From Microbacterium sp. W4I20 (lineage in GTDB: Bacteria > Actinomycetota > Actinomycetes > Actinomycetales > Microbacteriaceae), in NCBI RefSeq assembly GCF_030816505.1, contig NZ_JAUSYB010000001.1, positions 4,030,001 through 4,094,000 of the forward strand: a stretch of DNA of 64,000 nt. The letters run 5' to 3'. This document shows, in pieces, positions 51,858 through 60,837 of the stretch. Under the pieces are notes generated by a model. It did not search any database, was not told the DNA's origin, and saw only the letters and a program-made list of their open reading frames with translations. Positions within the stretch are counted from its first letter, which is position 1. The number at the start of each line of letters is the position of its first letter. Position numbers and translations under genes: made by a program.

Positions 51858-51863
51858 ACGCTA
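51858..51863 (-). promoter_or_regulatory. -10 element for a leaderless transcript (alpha/beta hydrolase)
   Basis: TAGCGT on the minus strand, 6 nt before GTG 51851, just past the end of the epimerase gene. Confidence 0.45.
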
Positions 51864-51870
51864 CTCCGGG

Positions 51871-52836
51871 TCAGGAGCGGCGCCGCCTGCCGTGCACGAC
51901 GGACGGGTGCGTCGCGAGGTAGTCCTCGAACGCCTCGCGCGAGGACCGTCCGGGGGTGTATCCGAACTGCTCCTTCAGCCGCAGATTCGCCAGGACAGGG
52001 CGGTAGCGCAGGAACGGCACCTTCTCCGGGCCGTGCTCGGTGAGGCGCAGCATCCGTCCGATGCGCAGGACGGTGGCCAGCACTCCGGCCGGGATCACGA
52101 GCTGCCGCTTGCCGAGCCGACGCGCGATCTCGGGCACGGTCATCCGCCCGTCGCCGGCGACGTTGAAGATGCCGGCGGGGCCGTCGGTCGCCGCGCGCAC
52201 CATGGCGGCCGCGACGTCGTCGACCGAGACGAAGACGAAGGGGGAGTCGGAGCCTGCGATGCGGAGGATGCGCCGGCCATCCCACAGCGCGGTGATCTGG
52301 TTTCGCACCTCGGGGCCGAGGATCGTGCCGATCCGGAAGACGACCTGTTCGAGTTCGGGGTGCGTCCGGCTGTGCTCGGCCAACATCTCCTCGACGAGTC
52401 GCTTGTGGCGCGAGTAGGCGAAGTCGTCGTTGCCGCGGAGCGGCTGGTCTTCGTCGATCCACTCCGGGTTGTCGGGGTGGTAGCCGTAGGCGGCACCGGA
52501 ACTGGAGACGACGATCCGTCGCACACCCGCCTCGATGCACGCGGTGATCACGTTCGCGGATCCCGTGACATCGACGCGGTATTCGAGGTCGACGTCGCGT
52601 CCCGGATTCACGATGGCGGCGAGGTGCACCACCGTGTCGATGCGGTGTTCCCGCAGCAGCGGTGCGATGGCGGACCCCTCCGTCACGTCGAGTACCGCGT
52701 CGGTGATCCCCGGGCGCGGCGGCCCGATGCGCAGGTCCGCCGACACGACGAGCTCCACATCCGCACGCGCGGCCACGGCGCGGGCGACGTGCGACCCCAG
52801 GAAGCCCGCGCCCCCCGTGATCAGGACCCGGGTCAT
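51871..52836 (-). CDS. NAD-dependent epimerase/dehydratase (extended SDR)
   Basis: ATG 52836 gives 321 residues and overlaps the preceding transporter gene by ATGA. The Rossmann motif is TGGAGFLGS (7-15); SSSGAAYG and YSRHK form the Ser-Tyr-Lys catalytic triad. VPEIARRLGKRQLV and the C-terminus are typical of short sugar- or steroid-type extended SDRs. Position in one operon with a BASS transporter and a flavin monooxygenase suggests a role in handling a terpenoid, steroid or similar organic acid; this is inference. Confidence 0.82.
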   Translation of the reverse strand: MTRVLITGGAGFLGSHVARAVAARADVELVVSADLRIGPPRPGITDAVLDVTEGSAIAPLLREHRIDTVVHLAAIVNPGRDVDLEYRVDVTGSANVITACIEAGVRRIVVSSSGAAYGYHPDNPEWIDEDQPLRGNDDFAYSRHKRLVEEMLAEHSRTHPELEQVVFRIGTILGPEVRNQITALWDGRRILRIAGSDSPFVFVSVDDVAAAMVRAATDGPAGIFNVAGDGRMTVPEIARRLGKRQLVIPAGVLATVLRIGRMLRLTEHGPEKVPFLRYRPVLANLRLKEQFGYTPGRSSREAFEDYLATHPSVVHGRRRRS

Positions 52837-53786
52837 GAGACGGCGCCGCTGACGGTGCGCCCGCTCGCGTCGCCCGAAGCGGAGCTGGTGCGCCGACGGG
52901 TGTGCCGGGCCCAGAGCCCCGCGAGCACCAGGCCCGCGATGATGTCCCAGATGCCCCACCACCCGGCGACGATGGCCATCCCGCCGAGCCCGTCGAAGAA
53001 CAGGAAGACCAGGCCGAGACCGAGCCCGGCGTTGCGGATGCCGACCTCGAAGGTCATCGCCTTGCGCTCCCGGGTGCCGAGGCCGCCGACGACGGCGGTG
53101 CCGTAGCCCAGGGCGAGTGCCACCGCGTCGTGCACGGCGACGACGAGCAGGATCACCCCGAGCACCTGTACGAACACCGCCCAGTTACCCACCAGCGCCG
53201 CGACGATGAAGCCCAGCAGCGCGATGAGGCTGAACCACTTCACGAACGGCTGCACCCGGGCGGAGAGCCGCGGCAGCTTCGCCCGCAGCAGCAGGCCCAG
53301 CGCGAATGGGAGCCCGACGATCAGCACGATCTCCAGCAGCATCCGCCACGGATCGAGCGCGACCTCCCGGAGAAGCGTGCGGGCGGTCGGATGCAGAGAG
53401 CCCCAGAACGTGATGCTGAGCGGCATCGCGACGATGTAGACGAGGTTGCCGACCGCGGTGAGCGACACCGAGAGCGCGACGTTGCCGCCCGACCGATGGG
53501 TGAGCACCTGCGAGATGTTCCCGGGCGGACAGCAGGCCACCAGCAGCATCCCCAGCGCCATCGACGGGGGGACGGGCAGCACGAGCGTCAGCAGGAACGT
53601 CGCGATCGGGAGCAGGAGCAGCTGCGCGAGGATCGCGATCACGAAGGGCTTCGGATGCTTCGCCACCACCCGGAAGTCGCTCGGCGCGGTGTCCAGGGCG
53701 ATGCCGAACATGATGAGACCGAGCACCACGTTGAGGGTTGTGAGGGTTCCGGGTGTGAACGAGAGGACCACGTCGTCGACGTTCAC
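52833..53786 (-). CDS. Bile acid:Na+ symporter (BASS) family transporter
   Basis: GTG 53786 overlaps the monooxygenase stop (GTGA); 317 residues. About nine helices; LLVACCPPGNISQVLTHRSGGNVALSVSLTAVG matches the conserved Na+-binding crossover of the family, and EVGIRNAGLGLGL the second. Family members move bile acids, pantoate, pyruvate or related organic anions with Na+. Coupled translationally on both sides to an FMO and an SDR. Confidence 0.85.
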   Translation of the reverse strand: MNVDDVVLSFTPGTLTTLNVVLGLIMFGIALDTAPSDFRVVAKHPKPFVIAILAQLLLLPIATFLLTLVLPVPPSMALGMLLVACCPPGNISQVLTHRSGGNVALSVSLTAVGNLVYIVAMPLSITFWGSLHPTARTLLREVALDPWRMLLEIVLIVGLPFALGLLLRAKLPRLSARVQPFVKWFSLIALLGFIVAALVGNWAVFVQVLGVILLVVAVHDAVALALGYGTAVVGGLGTRERKAMTFEVGIRNAGLGLGLVFLFFDGLGGMAIVAGWWGIWDIIAGLVLAGLWARHTRRRTSSASGDASGRTVSGAVS

Positions 53787-55075
53787 GCCGTGACCTCCAG
53801 GGCCTTCTTCTCGTGCCTCACCGCGCCTCGATAGGCGTCCTTGTTGACGTAGTACGCCATCCGGTCGAGGCCGAGATAGTGGTATCCGCCGGTGAGGTCC
53901 GGCCAGGGGGAGCCCGCGACCCTCTCGCGGAATCGGGCGGCGCGCGGCGCATCGCGCTCGACCGCGTCGAGGTAGGTCGCGAGGAGGTCCGCCTGCTCGT
54001 ATCTGCCCTGCCAGCCGATCCCGGAGGCCTCGATCATGCCCATCACGAACAGTCCGTTGAAGGACGCCGGGAACAGGTTGAGGAAGAGCCGCGGCGCGGC
54101 GCCCCGCCAATGCAGATGTTCGCGGTCGACGAACGGGTAGTCCAGCGTGTAGCCGGTCGCGAGCAGCACCAGGTCGTACTCGTCGGCGCTGCCGTCGCGG
54201 AAGTGCACGGTTCGGCCGTCGAAGCCCTGCACGTCGGCGCGGATGCGCAGGTCGCCCTGACCGAGATGGTTCAGGACCATGGTGTTCACGATCGGATGCG
54301 ACTCGTAGATGCGGTAGTCGGGCTTCGGGAAGCCGAATCGCACCGGGTCGCCCGTGAAGGCCCGCAGCACCCTGCTGTCGACCGCCTGCTTGATGCGTGC
54401 CGGCAGCGGCCGCCCCTGGTTGAGGGTGTCGCTCGGCCTGCCGAAGAGGTAGCGGGGGACGAAGTAGTAGCCGCGCCGAACGCTCATGTCGACGGATGTC
54501 GCGTGGTGCACGGCATCCACGGCGATGTCGCAGCCGGAGTTGCCGGCACCGATCAGCAGCACCCGCTTCCCGGCGAGCTGCGAGGGCGACTTGTATGCGC
54601 TGGTGTGCAGCAGCTCGCCGGAGAACTCGCCCGAGAACGAGGGGATGTTCGGCTCCGCGAGGGTCCCGTTCGCGAGCACCACCCCGGCGTACCAGAGCGT
54701 CTGCTCGCCCTCGGGACCTTCGCTGGTGAGGTCCCACCCGCCGTCCCGCGGTTCGAGGCGCGTGACCCTCGTGTCGAAGCGGAAGAGCTCGGTGAGCCCG
54801 AAGTGGTCGGCGTAGTCCTGGAAGTACTCGCGCAGAACGCGATGACCGGGGTAGTCGGCCCGCGACCGCATCGGGAACTCGGTGAACTCGGTGGTCGTGC
54901 GCGACGAGATCAGATGCGCGGACTCGTACATCGTGCTGCGGGGATTGGTGATGTCCCAGAGGCCGCCGACGCCGTGCGAGGAGTCGTAGCCGTCCACCAC
55001 GATGCCGCGCTTTTGCAGGGCCCGAGCCGTGGCCAGCCCCGATGGACCAGCGCCGATCACGGCGTATCTGTTCAT
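53783..55075 (-). CDS. Flavin-containing monooxygenase (FMO/BVMO-like)
   Basis: The 430-residue enzyme starts at ATG 55075 after GGAGCAGC. It has the FAD motif IGAGPSGLATA (7-17), the NADPH motif LIGAGNSGCD, the FMO signature-like FSGELLHTSAYKS between them and LLATGYTLDYPF near the C-terminus. These oxygenate N or S atoms or ketones (Baeyer-Villiger) using NADPH and O2. It is the first gene of a three-gene operon with a BASS transporter and an SDR. Substrate unknown. Confidence 0.85.
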   Translation of the reverse strand: MNRYAVIGAGPSGLATARALQKRGIVVDGYDSSHGVGGLWDITNPRSTMYESAHLISSRTTTEFTEFPMRSRADYPGHRVLREYFQDYADHFGLTELFRFDTRVTRLEPRDGGWDLTSEGPEGEQTLWYAGVVLANGTLAEPNIPSFSGEFSGELLHTSAYKSPSQLAGKRVLLIGAGNSGCDIAVDAVHHATSVDMSVRRGYYFVPRYLFGRPSDTLNQGRPLPARIKQAVDSRVLRAFTGDPVRFGFPKPDYRIYESHPIVNTMVLNHLGQGDLRIRADVQGFDGRTVHFRDGSADEYDLVLLATGYTLDYPFVDREHLHWRGAAPRLFLNLFPASFNGLFVMGMIEASGIGWQGRYEQADLLATYLDAVERDAPRAARFRERVAGSPWPDLTGGYHYLGLDRMAYYVNKDAYRGAVRHEKKALEVTA

Positions 55076-55119
55076 GCTGCTCCCTGCACGTCGCTGTGCT
55101 GAAATTCTCTGCTCGAAAA

Positions 55120-55155
55120 GCCCCCGCCCACCGATCGTAACCGGTGGACGGGGGC
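55120..55155 (-). terminator. Terminator of the mannitol PTS operon
   Basis: A 13-bp stem with one mismatch (55120-55133 with 55142-55155) and an 8-nt loop, 21 nt beyond the mtlD stop on the minus strand, followed there by TTTT. Confidence 0.85.
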
Positions 55156-55175
55156 GTTCCTCGTGCGGTTCGGCC

Positions 55176-56333
55176 TCAGTTCTCCGGCAGGCTGTGCTGT
55201 CGTGCGGCGACGGCGTCGCGCACGGCGGCGAAGAGCGGATGCTCCGGGTCGAGGCCCGTCGTGAGCGCCGTGAACGAGTCGGCGTCCTCGGCGCGCAACA
55301 GGCGCTGCAGCTCGACCGACTGCTCGTCGTCGGTGTCGTCGAACTCCAGTGCCGCGGCGACGGCGGCGACCAGGGCATCCGACGACAGACCGCGTTCGGC
55401 GGCCATGGCGGCCGGCCCGATGAACCGCTCGTGCCGCGAGATCTTGCGCAGCGGCTGCCGCCCGACGCGCTGCACGGTGTCGATCAGGGCGGGGTTTCGG
55501 AAACGGTCGAGGATGGTCGCGCGGTAGGTCGCGAGCTCGGCGGGGTCCAGCCCGTGCTCTGCGACCAGCACGGCCGAGGTCTCCTCCAGTGCCGCCGACA
55601 CGCGCGCCGCGATGTCGGGGTCCGCCAGGGCGTCCGAGATGCGCTCGACCCCGGCGCGCGCGCCGAAGTACGCCGTGGCCGCGTGCCCCGTGTTCACCGT
55701 GAAGAGCTTCCGCTCGATGAAGGGGGCGAGCTCGTCGACGAAGTGCGCTCCCGGAATCGTCGGAAGACTCCCGCCGAAGGGCCCGGACTCGATCGCCCAC
55801 TCGAAGTACGGCTCCACTGTGACGTCCACGCCGCCGCCCGAAGGCTGGGCGGGCACGATCCGGTCGACGGCCGTGTTCGCGAAGACCGCGCGAGAGAGCA
55901 GCTCGCCGGCATCCGTCCCCGCCGCCGTCTCGATCTCGGCGCGGAGCAGATCCGTCGCGCCGATGGCGTTCTCGCAGGCCATCACCTGCAGGGGAGCGGC
56001 GTCGTCCGCGCGAGCAGCGAGTCCGGCGACGATCGCCGGAGCGACGAAGCGCAGCACGGTCGGTCCGACGGCGGTCGTCACGACATCGGCCGTCGCGATC
56101 TCCCGGGTGAGCGCGTCTGGGTCGGTGCGACTGTTGACCGCGCGGAATCCGGTGACGACGTGATCCACCCCGCCGGGACCCGCTTCGTGCACCGTGTACT
56201 CGTCGACGGCGTTGATCGCGTCCACGAGGGCATCGGCGACGTCGGAGAAGACGACCTCGTACCCGCCCTCGTGCAGCAGCAGGCCGACGAAGCCGCGCCC
56301 GATGTTCCCGGCACCGAAGTGGACGGCCTTCAT
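55176..56333 (-). CDS. mtlD: Mannitol-1-phosphate 5-dehydrogenase
   Basis: ATG 56333, after GGGAGCGAGCC, gives 385 residues. It oxidises mannitol-1-phosphate to fructose-6-phosphate with NAD+. Visible are [17 protein letters not shown] (NAD site), [19 protein letters not shown] and the catalytic region [16 protein letters not shown]. Last gene of the operon, 17 nt after mtlF and before a strong terminator. Confidence 0.93.
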   Translation of the reverse strand: MKAVHFGAGNIGRGFVGLLLHEGGYEVVFSDVADALVDAINAVDEYTVHEAGPGGVDHVVTGFRAVNSRTDPDALTREIATADVVTTAVGPTVLRFVAPAIVAGLAARADDAAPLQVMACENAIGATDLLRAEIETAAGTDAGELLSRAVFANTAVDRIVPAQPSGGGVDVTVEPYFEWAIESGPFGGSLPTIPGAHFVDELAPFIERKLFTVNTGHAATAYFGARAGVERISDALADPDIAARVSAALEETSAVLVAEHGLDPAELATYRATILDRFRNPALIDTVQRVGRQPLRKISRHERFIGPAAMAAERGLSSDALVAAVAAALEFDDTDDEQSVELQRLLRAEDADSFTALTTGLDPEHPLFAAVRDAVAARQHSLPEN

Positions 56334-56350
56334 GGCTCGCTCCCCGCCCA

Positions 56351-56782
56351 TCACTCGTTGACGGCGGAGAGCAGCGCGAACAGCTCGTCGGGCGTCTGAG
56401 CGGCGTTGAGCTTCGCCACGTCGTCGTCATCCGAGAACAGGATCGCGATCTGCGACAGGATCTCCAGGTGCTCGTCGCCGCGACCGGCGATGCCGATCAC
56501 GAACGTGGCCTGCTCGCCGGCCCAGTCCACGCCGCCGTCGTAGCGGACGACCGACAGCGCGGATCCGAGGATCGCATCCTTGGTCTCGTTCGTGCCGTGC
56601 GGGATGGCGAGGCCGTTGCCCATGAAGGTCGAGACGGTCTCCTCCCGCTGACGCATCGCGTCGACGTAGGCCGGGGTGACGGCTCCCGCGGCGACCAGGA
56701 TGTCGGTCGCCTCCTGGAGCGCGGCGTCCTGAGTGCTGCTGCCGGAGTGGATGCGGACCTGGTCGAGGGTGAGAACGCTCAT
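56351..56782 (-). CDS. mtlF: Mannitol PTS EIIA component
   Basis: ATG 56782 gives 143 residues of the fructose/mannitol EIIA (PTS_EIIA_2) type; the phosphoacceptor is His62 in [10 protein letters not shown]. It passes phosphate from HPr to the EIIB domain of MtlA. A hairpin separates it from mtlA upstream, so it may be expressed at a different level. Confidence 0.92.
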   Translation of the reverse strand: MSVLTLDQVRIHSGSSTQDAALQEATDILVAAGAVTPAYVDAMRQREETVSTFMGNGLAIPHGTNETKDAILGSALSVVRYDGGVDWAGEQATFVIGIAGRGDEHLEILSQIAILFSDDDDVAKLNAAQTPDELFALLSAVNE

Positions 56783-56804
56783 GGTGTTTCCTTTCTGGAT
56801 GGTG

Positions 56805-56838
56805 AGGCGGGGCGGATGCCGTGGCACCCGCCCCGCCT
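56805..56838 (-). terminator. Intercistronic hairpin between mtlA and mtlF
   Basis: An 11-bp GC stem (56805-56815 with 56828-56838) continued by 4 bp after one mismatch, in the 79-bp gap. As mtlF and mtlD lie downstream it is more likely a partial terminator or mRNA stabiliser than a full stop. Confidence 0.6.
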
Positions 56839-56861
56839 GATCTGTCACGCGCGAGTGAAGG

Positions 56862-58397
56862 TCACGAGTCGGATTCGCGCTGCTCGCGCACCATCTCGAC
56901 GACCTCTTCATACTGCGGTGCGTTCATGAAGTTGTCGACGGACACGTGCAGCGAGTTCGGCGACTTGTCCTTCGCACGATCGGTCAGCTGCTGCTGCGTG
57001 ATCACGAGGTCGGCCGTGCCGTCGAGGTTCGCGATCGCCTGGTTGGTGACCGTGACGCCCTCGACGCCCGCCTTCTTGAACTTGTTGCGCAGGACGCTCG
57101 CGCCCATGGCGGACGAGCCCATGCCGGCGTCGCACGCGAACACGACGTTCGAGATGCGGCGGTCGGTGGCGACCCCACCGGCTGCGGCACCTGCTGCCGC
57201 CTTCGCTGCCAGACCGCTCAGCGCGTCGGACGACTTGCCCTTGTTCGCTTCGGTCTGAGCGACCGCTGCCGCAAAGGCATCCTCCTTCGCCAGATCCTTC
57301 TTGCGGCTCGCGCGCAGGATGATCATCGAGATGATGAAGGTGACCGCCGCCGAGAGGATCACGGACAGGACGACTCCGAGATAATCGGTGCGGAAGGTCT
57401 GCCCGAGCACGGCGATGATGCTGCCCGGTGCGGCCGGTGCGATCAGGCCGGTCCCGAAGAGCATGTTCGTGGTGACACCGGTCATGCCGCCGGCGATCAG
57501 AGCGACGATCAGCACGGGCTTCATCAGCGCGAACGGGAAGTACACCTCGTGGATGCCGCCGACGAACTGGATGACCGCCGCGCCGGGTGCCGACGCGCGC
57601 GCCGCACCGATGCCGAAGATCGTGAACGCGAGGAGCAGACCGAGGCCGGGGCCGGGGTTCGCCTCGAGCAGGAACAGGATCGACTTGCCGCTCTCCGCCG
57701 CCTGCTGCGTGCCCAGCGGTGTGAGGACACCGTGGTTGATCGCGTTGTTGAGGAAGAACACCTTCGCAGGCTCGATGAGGATGCTGGTCAGGGGAAGCAG
57801 GTTCGTCTCGATGAGCCAGTTCACGGCGGTGGACAGGACGTTCATCAAACCGTTGACGAGCCATGCGACCGGGTAGAAGCCGACCACGACCATGACGAAG
57901 CTCCAGATACCCGCGGAGAACATGTTCACGAGCATCTCGAAGCCCGCCCTGATCTTGCCGTCCCACAGCGAGTCCAGCCACTTCATCGAGTACGCCGCGA
58001 GCGGTCCCATGATCATCGCGCCGATGAACATGTGGATCTGGTTGAGCTGGTTGTCGGCGGGAAGCGTGGCGTTCACCTGCGCGATGAGGTAATCAGACCC
58101 CGCGATGGCTCCCATCACGGCGACGGCGGCGACCACACCGCCGCGGGTCTTGTAGACGATCGTGCCGCCGGTGTAGGCGATGATGATCGGCAGCAGGTAG
58201 TGGATGATCGGACCGACGAGGGTGGCGAGCTGCTCGTTCGGCGTCCAGCCCACCGGGATGAAGAACGCGGTGATGATGCCCCAGGCGATCAGTGCAGGGA
58301 TGTTGGGCATGATCATTCCGGACAGGAACGTGCCGAAGCGCTGCACGCCTGTTCGGAGGCCGCCCGTCTTCTGGGCGGCTGGTGACGTCGTCGTCAT
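56862..58397 (-). CDS. mtlA: Mannitol-specific PTS EIICB
   Basis: The 511-residue membrane permease imports and phosphorylates mannitol. The EIIC part (about residues 15-350) has GTFLSGMIMPNIPALIAWGIITAFF, the HxxD-like segment and the GIHEVYFPFALMKP loop typical of MtlA; the EIIB domain from about 415 has NVVFACDAGMGSSAMGA with the phosphorylated Cys. No EIIA domain is fused; that is mtlF. ATG overlaps the ptsI stop by ATGA. Confidence 0.94.
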   Translation of the reverse strand: MTTTSPAAQKTGGLRTGVQRFGTFLSGMIMPNIPALIAWGIITAFFIPVGWTPNEQLATLVGPIIHYLLPIIIAYTGGTIVYKTRGGVVAAVAVMGAIAGSDYLIAQVNATLPADNQLNQIHMFIGAMIMGPLAAYSMKWLDSLWDGKIRAGFEMLVNMFSAGIWSFVMVVVGFYPVAWLVNGLMNVLSTAVNWLIETNLLPLTSILIEPAKVFFLNNAINHGVLTPLGTQQAAESGKSILFLLEANPGPGLGLLLAFTIFGIGAARASAPGAAVIQFVGGIHEVYFPFALMKPVLIVALIAGGMTGVTTNMLFGTGLIAPAAPGSIIAVLGQTFRTDYLGVVLSVILSAAVTFIISMIILRASRKKDLAKEDAFAAAVAQTEANKGKSSDALSGLAAKAAAGAAAGGVATDRRISNVVFACDAGMGSSAMGASVLRNKFKKAGVEGVTVTNQAIANLDGTADLVITQQQLTDRAKDKSPNSLHVSVDNFMNAPQYEEVVEMVREQRESDS

Positions 58398-60079
58398 GAT
58401 GTCGTCTCTTTCTTGTGCGAGGGGAGGGATGCTGTGGCTTCCGCCACGGCGTGGCGAGCACCGACGGCGTCATCGGCCGCCAGTGCGATTCCGGCGAGGT
58501 TGCGGGCCTCGTCGAGGGTGCGTTCGGAGAGGGCGTGGCGCACGTCCGCGAGGGCGGACGGCGCCATGGAGAGGCTCGTCGCGCCGAGGCCGACGAGGAC
58601 GACGGCGAGCAGCGGATCGGCCGCCGCCTCGCCGCAGATGCCGACCGGCTTGCCCAGGCGGGCGCCGGCGTCGCCGACCTCGCGCACCAGGCGGAGGACC
58701 GCCGGATGCCACGGGTCCTGGAGGGCGGCCACCGAGCCGAGCATCCGATCGGCGGCCATCGTGTACTGCGTGAGGTCGTTGGTGCCGATCGAGGCGAAAT
58801 CGGCGTGCGCGAGCACGCGGTCGGCGAGCAGTGCGCTCGACGGCACCTCGACCATGACCCCGGCGGTCTTCAGCCCGTAGTCGCGCGCGAGAGTGGTGAA
58901 GTACACCGTCTCCTCGACGGTCGCCACCATCGGCGCCATGACCCAGAGGTCGGCATCCGTCTCGGCATCCGCCTCGGCGAGGGCGGTGAGCTGCTCGCGG
59001 AGGATGTCTTCGCTGGCGCGCAGCGCCCGGATGCCGCGGAGTCCGAGTGCGGGGTTCTCCTCGTGCGCGTCGTTGAGGAACGCCAGGGGCTTGTCGGCGC
59101 CGGCATCCAGCATTCGCACGACGACCTTCTTGCCGGGGAACGCCGCCAGGAGCTCTCGGTACGACTCGCTCTGCTGGCTCACCGTCGGCGCCTGGGCGGA
59201 GGAGAGGAACAGGAACTCCGTACGGAACAGCCCGACGCCCTCGGCCCCCCGAGCGACCGCATCGCCTGCGTCCGCGGGTTTCCCCAGGTTCGCCAGCAGT
59301 GCGACCAGCGTGCCGTCGGCGAGGGCGCCGGGTGTCAGGGGAGCCGTCTCCGAGGCGGCGCGGGCGGCCGCGCGCTGTGCGGCGCGGTCCTTCTCCTCGG
59401 TCGTCGGGTCGGTCGTGACGACACCGGCGGCGGCATCGACGATCACCGTCTGCCCGGTGGTGAGTGCCGCTGCATCGGCGACCCCGACGATCGCGACGAT
59501 GCCCTTCTCGCGGGCGAGGATGGCGGTGTGCGAGGTCGGCCCGCCGTCCGAGGTGATCAGCGCGAGCACCTGGTCGAGGTCGAGCAGCGCCGTGTCGGCG
59601 GGGGCGAGGTCGCGGGCGACGAGGACGAAGGGGTGACCGGGATCCGGAACACCCGGAGCATCCGCTCCCCGCAGACGCGCGAGCACCCGCTGAGCGATGT
59701 CGTCGAGGTCGGCGGCGCGCTCGCCGAGGTATCCGCCCACCGCCTCGAGGGTGGCGCGGAAGCCCGCGAAGGCATCGTGCACGGCCCATTCGGCGGTGGC
59801 TCCGGCATCGATCCGCGAGTCCACCTCGTCCTGCAGGGTCGGGTCCTCGGCGATCATCGCCTGGGCCTCGAGCACGTCCTGCGCCGACCCTCCGGCCTTC
59901 GCGCCGCGCTCGTTCAGCTCGCGGGCGACGGTCTCGACCGCCTCGCGGGAGCGCTGGCGCTCGGCCTCCGCGCCCAGCGAGCTCGGGGTGTTCTCCGGTG
60001 CGGGCACGGGCTCCGCCATCCGGACGACCGGCCCCTGGGTGACGCCGAGACCGATCCCCACTCCGCGGAGCTCGCTCAT
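58394..60079 (-). CDS. ptsI: PTS enzyme I (phosphoenolpyruvate-protein phosphotransferase)
   Basis: ATG 60079 gives 561 residues. The phospho-histidine domain has SDGGPTSHTAILAREKGI (active His), and the PEP-binding half has GVGLFRTEFLFL, PFGKKVVVRMLDAGADKPL region, MVEVPSSALLADR and GTNDLTQY, GICGEAAAD. It starts the phosphate relay from PEP to HPr. It sits inside the mannitol operon rather than in a separate pts locus, coupled by ATGA at both ends. Confidence 0.94.
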   Translation of the reverse strand: MSELRGVGIGLGVTQGPVVRMAEPVPAPENTPSSLGAEAERQRSREAVETVARELNERGAKAGGSAQDVLEAQAMIAEDPTLQDEVDSRIDAGATAEWAVHDAFAGFRATLEAVGGYLGERAADLDDIAQRVLARLRGADAPGVPDPGHPFVLVARDLAPADTALLDLDQVLALITSDGGPTSHTAILAREKGIVAIVGVADAAALTTGQTVIVDAAAGVVTTDPTTEEKDRAAQRAAARAASETAPLTPGALADGTLVALLANLGKPADAGDAVARGAEGVGLFRTEFLFLSSAQAPTVSQQSESYRELLAAFPGKKVVVRMLDAGADKPLAFLNDAHEENPALGLRGIRALRASEDILREQLTALAEADAETDADLWVMAPMVATVEETVYFTTLARDYGLKTAGVMVEVPSSALLADRVLAHADFASIGTNDLTQYTMAADRMLGSVAALQDPWHPAVLRLVREVGDAGARLGKPVGICGEAAADPLLAVVLVGLGATSLSMAPSALADVRHALSERTLDEARNLAGIALAADDAVGARHAVAEATASLPSHKKETTS

Positions 60080-60357
60080 CCGGCGGCGTCCTGGTCGTGG
60101 TCGGTCGTCAGCAGTTCGGTGAGCGTGTCCAGTACGCCCTCCGCACCGTCGCCCTCCGCGGTGAGCGTGACGTAGTCGCCGTGCTCGACGGCGAGGGCGA
60201 TGACGCCCAGGATGCTGGCCGCATTCACCGGCTTGCCGGAGTCCTTCGCGATCGTGACCGGGATGCCGGATTCCTTCGCCGCCTGTGCGAAGAGCTTCGC
60301 GGGGCGGGCGTGCAGGCCGTGCGATGAGCCGATGCGGACGGTGCGAGTGGCGGTCAT
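60076..60357 (-). CDS. ptsH: HPr phosphocarrier protein
   Basis: The 93-residue HPr has the phosphorylated His16 in SSHGLHARPAKLF and a Ser in NAASILGVIAL at the position of the Gram-positive regulatory Ser46. It carries phosphate from EI to the mannitol EIIA. Its ATG overlaps the stop of the small IIB gene and its stop overlaps ptsI, so IIB, HPr, EI and MtlA form one tightly coupled run. Confidence 0.93.
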   Translation of the reverse strand: MTATRTVRIGSSHGLHARPAKLFAQAAKESGIPVTIAKDSGKPVNAASILGVIALAVEHGDYVTLTAEGDGAEGVLDTLTELLTTDHDQDAAG

Positions 60358-60671
60358 GGGGTTCCCTTCGGGGTGTTCCTGAGGTCGGAGAGGACGGAGC
60401 GCACGAGGGCGAGGGTGGAGGACCCGTCGCGGTCGGCGAACACATCGTCCGGGAGGACGACGACGGGCGCATGTGCGTGCCCGCGGATGGCGTCGAGCCG
60501 GTCGGCGAGGTGCGGGCCGACGAGGATCAGGTCGTGGTCGCTGCCGGAGACGGAGTGCTCCATCCCGGCGGAGGCGTCCCATTCCAGTCCGGCGTTCGTC
60601 GCCGCGTGCCGCAGCCGCTGTGCGACGAACGTGCTCGACGCGCCGGCGCCGCAGACTACGAGGATCCTCAT
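60354..60671 (-). CDS. Small PTS IIB-like protein (lactose/cellobiose or galactitol type)
   Basis: ATG 60671, after AGGAAGGTGG, gives 105 residues. It begins MRILVVCGAGASSTFVAQRL, the IIB P-loop with phosphorylated Cys8, and continues with a flavodoxin-like fold (HDLILVGPHLADRLDAI). MtlA already carries its own IIB domain, so the role here is not obvious. It is the first gene of the PTS operon and translationally coupled to HPr. Confidence 0.82.
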   Translation of the reverse strand: MRILVVCGAGASSTFVAQRLRHAATNAGLEWDASAGMEHSVSGSDHDLILVGPHLADRLDAIRGHAHAPVVVLPDDVFADRDGSSTLALVRSVLSDLRNTPKGTP

Positions 60672-60732
60672 CGATGCCACCTTCCTGAGAACAGTCTGTG
60701 AACCGGAGCCCCTCTCGCGCCAACAGGTTCCT

Positions 60733-60748
60733 TTCCGCCCCCGCGGAA
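60733..60748. promoter_or_regulatory. Palindromic operator candidate between the mannitol operon and mtlR
   Basis: TTCCGC-N4-GCGGAA is a perfect 6-4-6 palindrome; TTCCGCCC recurs as a direct repeat at 60756-60763. It lies midway in the 166-bp divergent gap, the natural place for a regulator site. I could not fix -10 elements there. Confidence 0.4.
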
Positions 60749-60837
60749 CAGCGGCTTCCGCCCATGCACGTCCGCTTGCTGACATCATGGAGATCACGCC
60801 AGGACAGTGCAGTCGCACGGGGGAAGTCGGAGGGATC

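Noticed and set aside
51856..51885. Further copy of the dispersed 20-bp repeat near the alpha/beta hydrolase gene
   Set aside because: The sequence has GGGTCAGGAG but lacks the rest of the repeat; only three copies were accepted.
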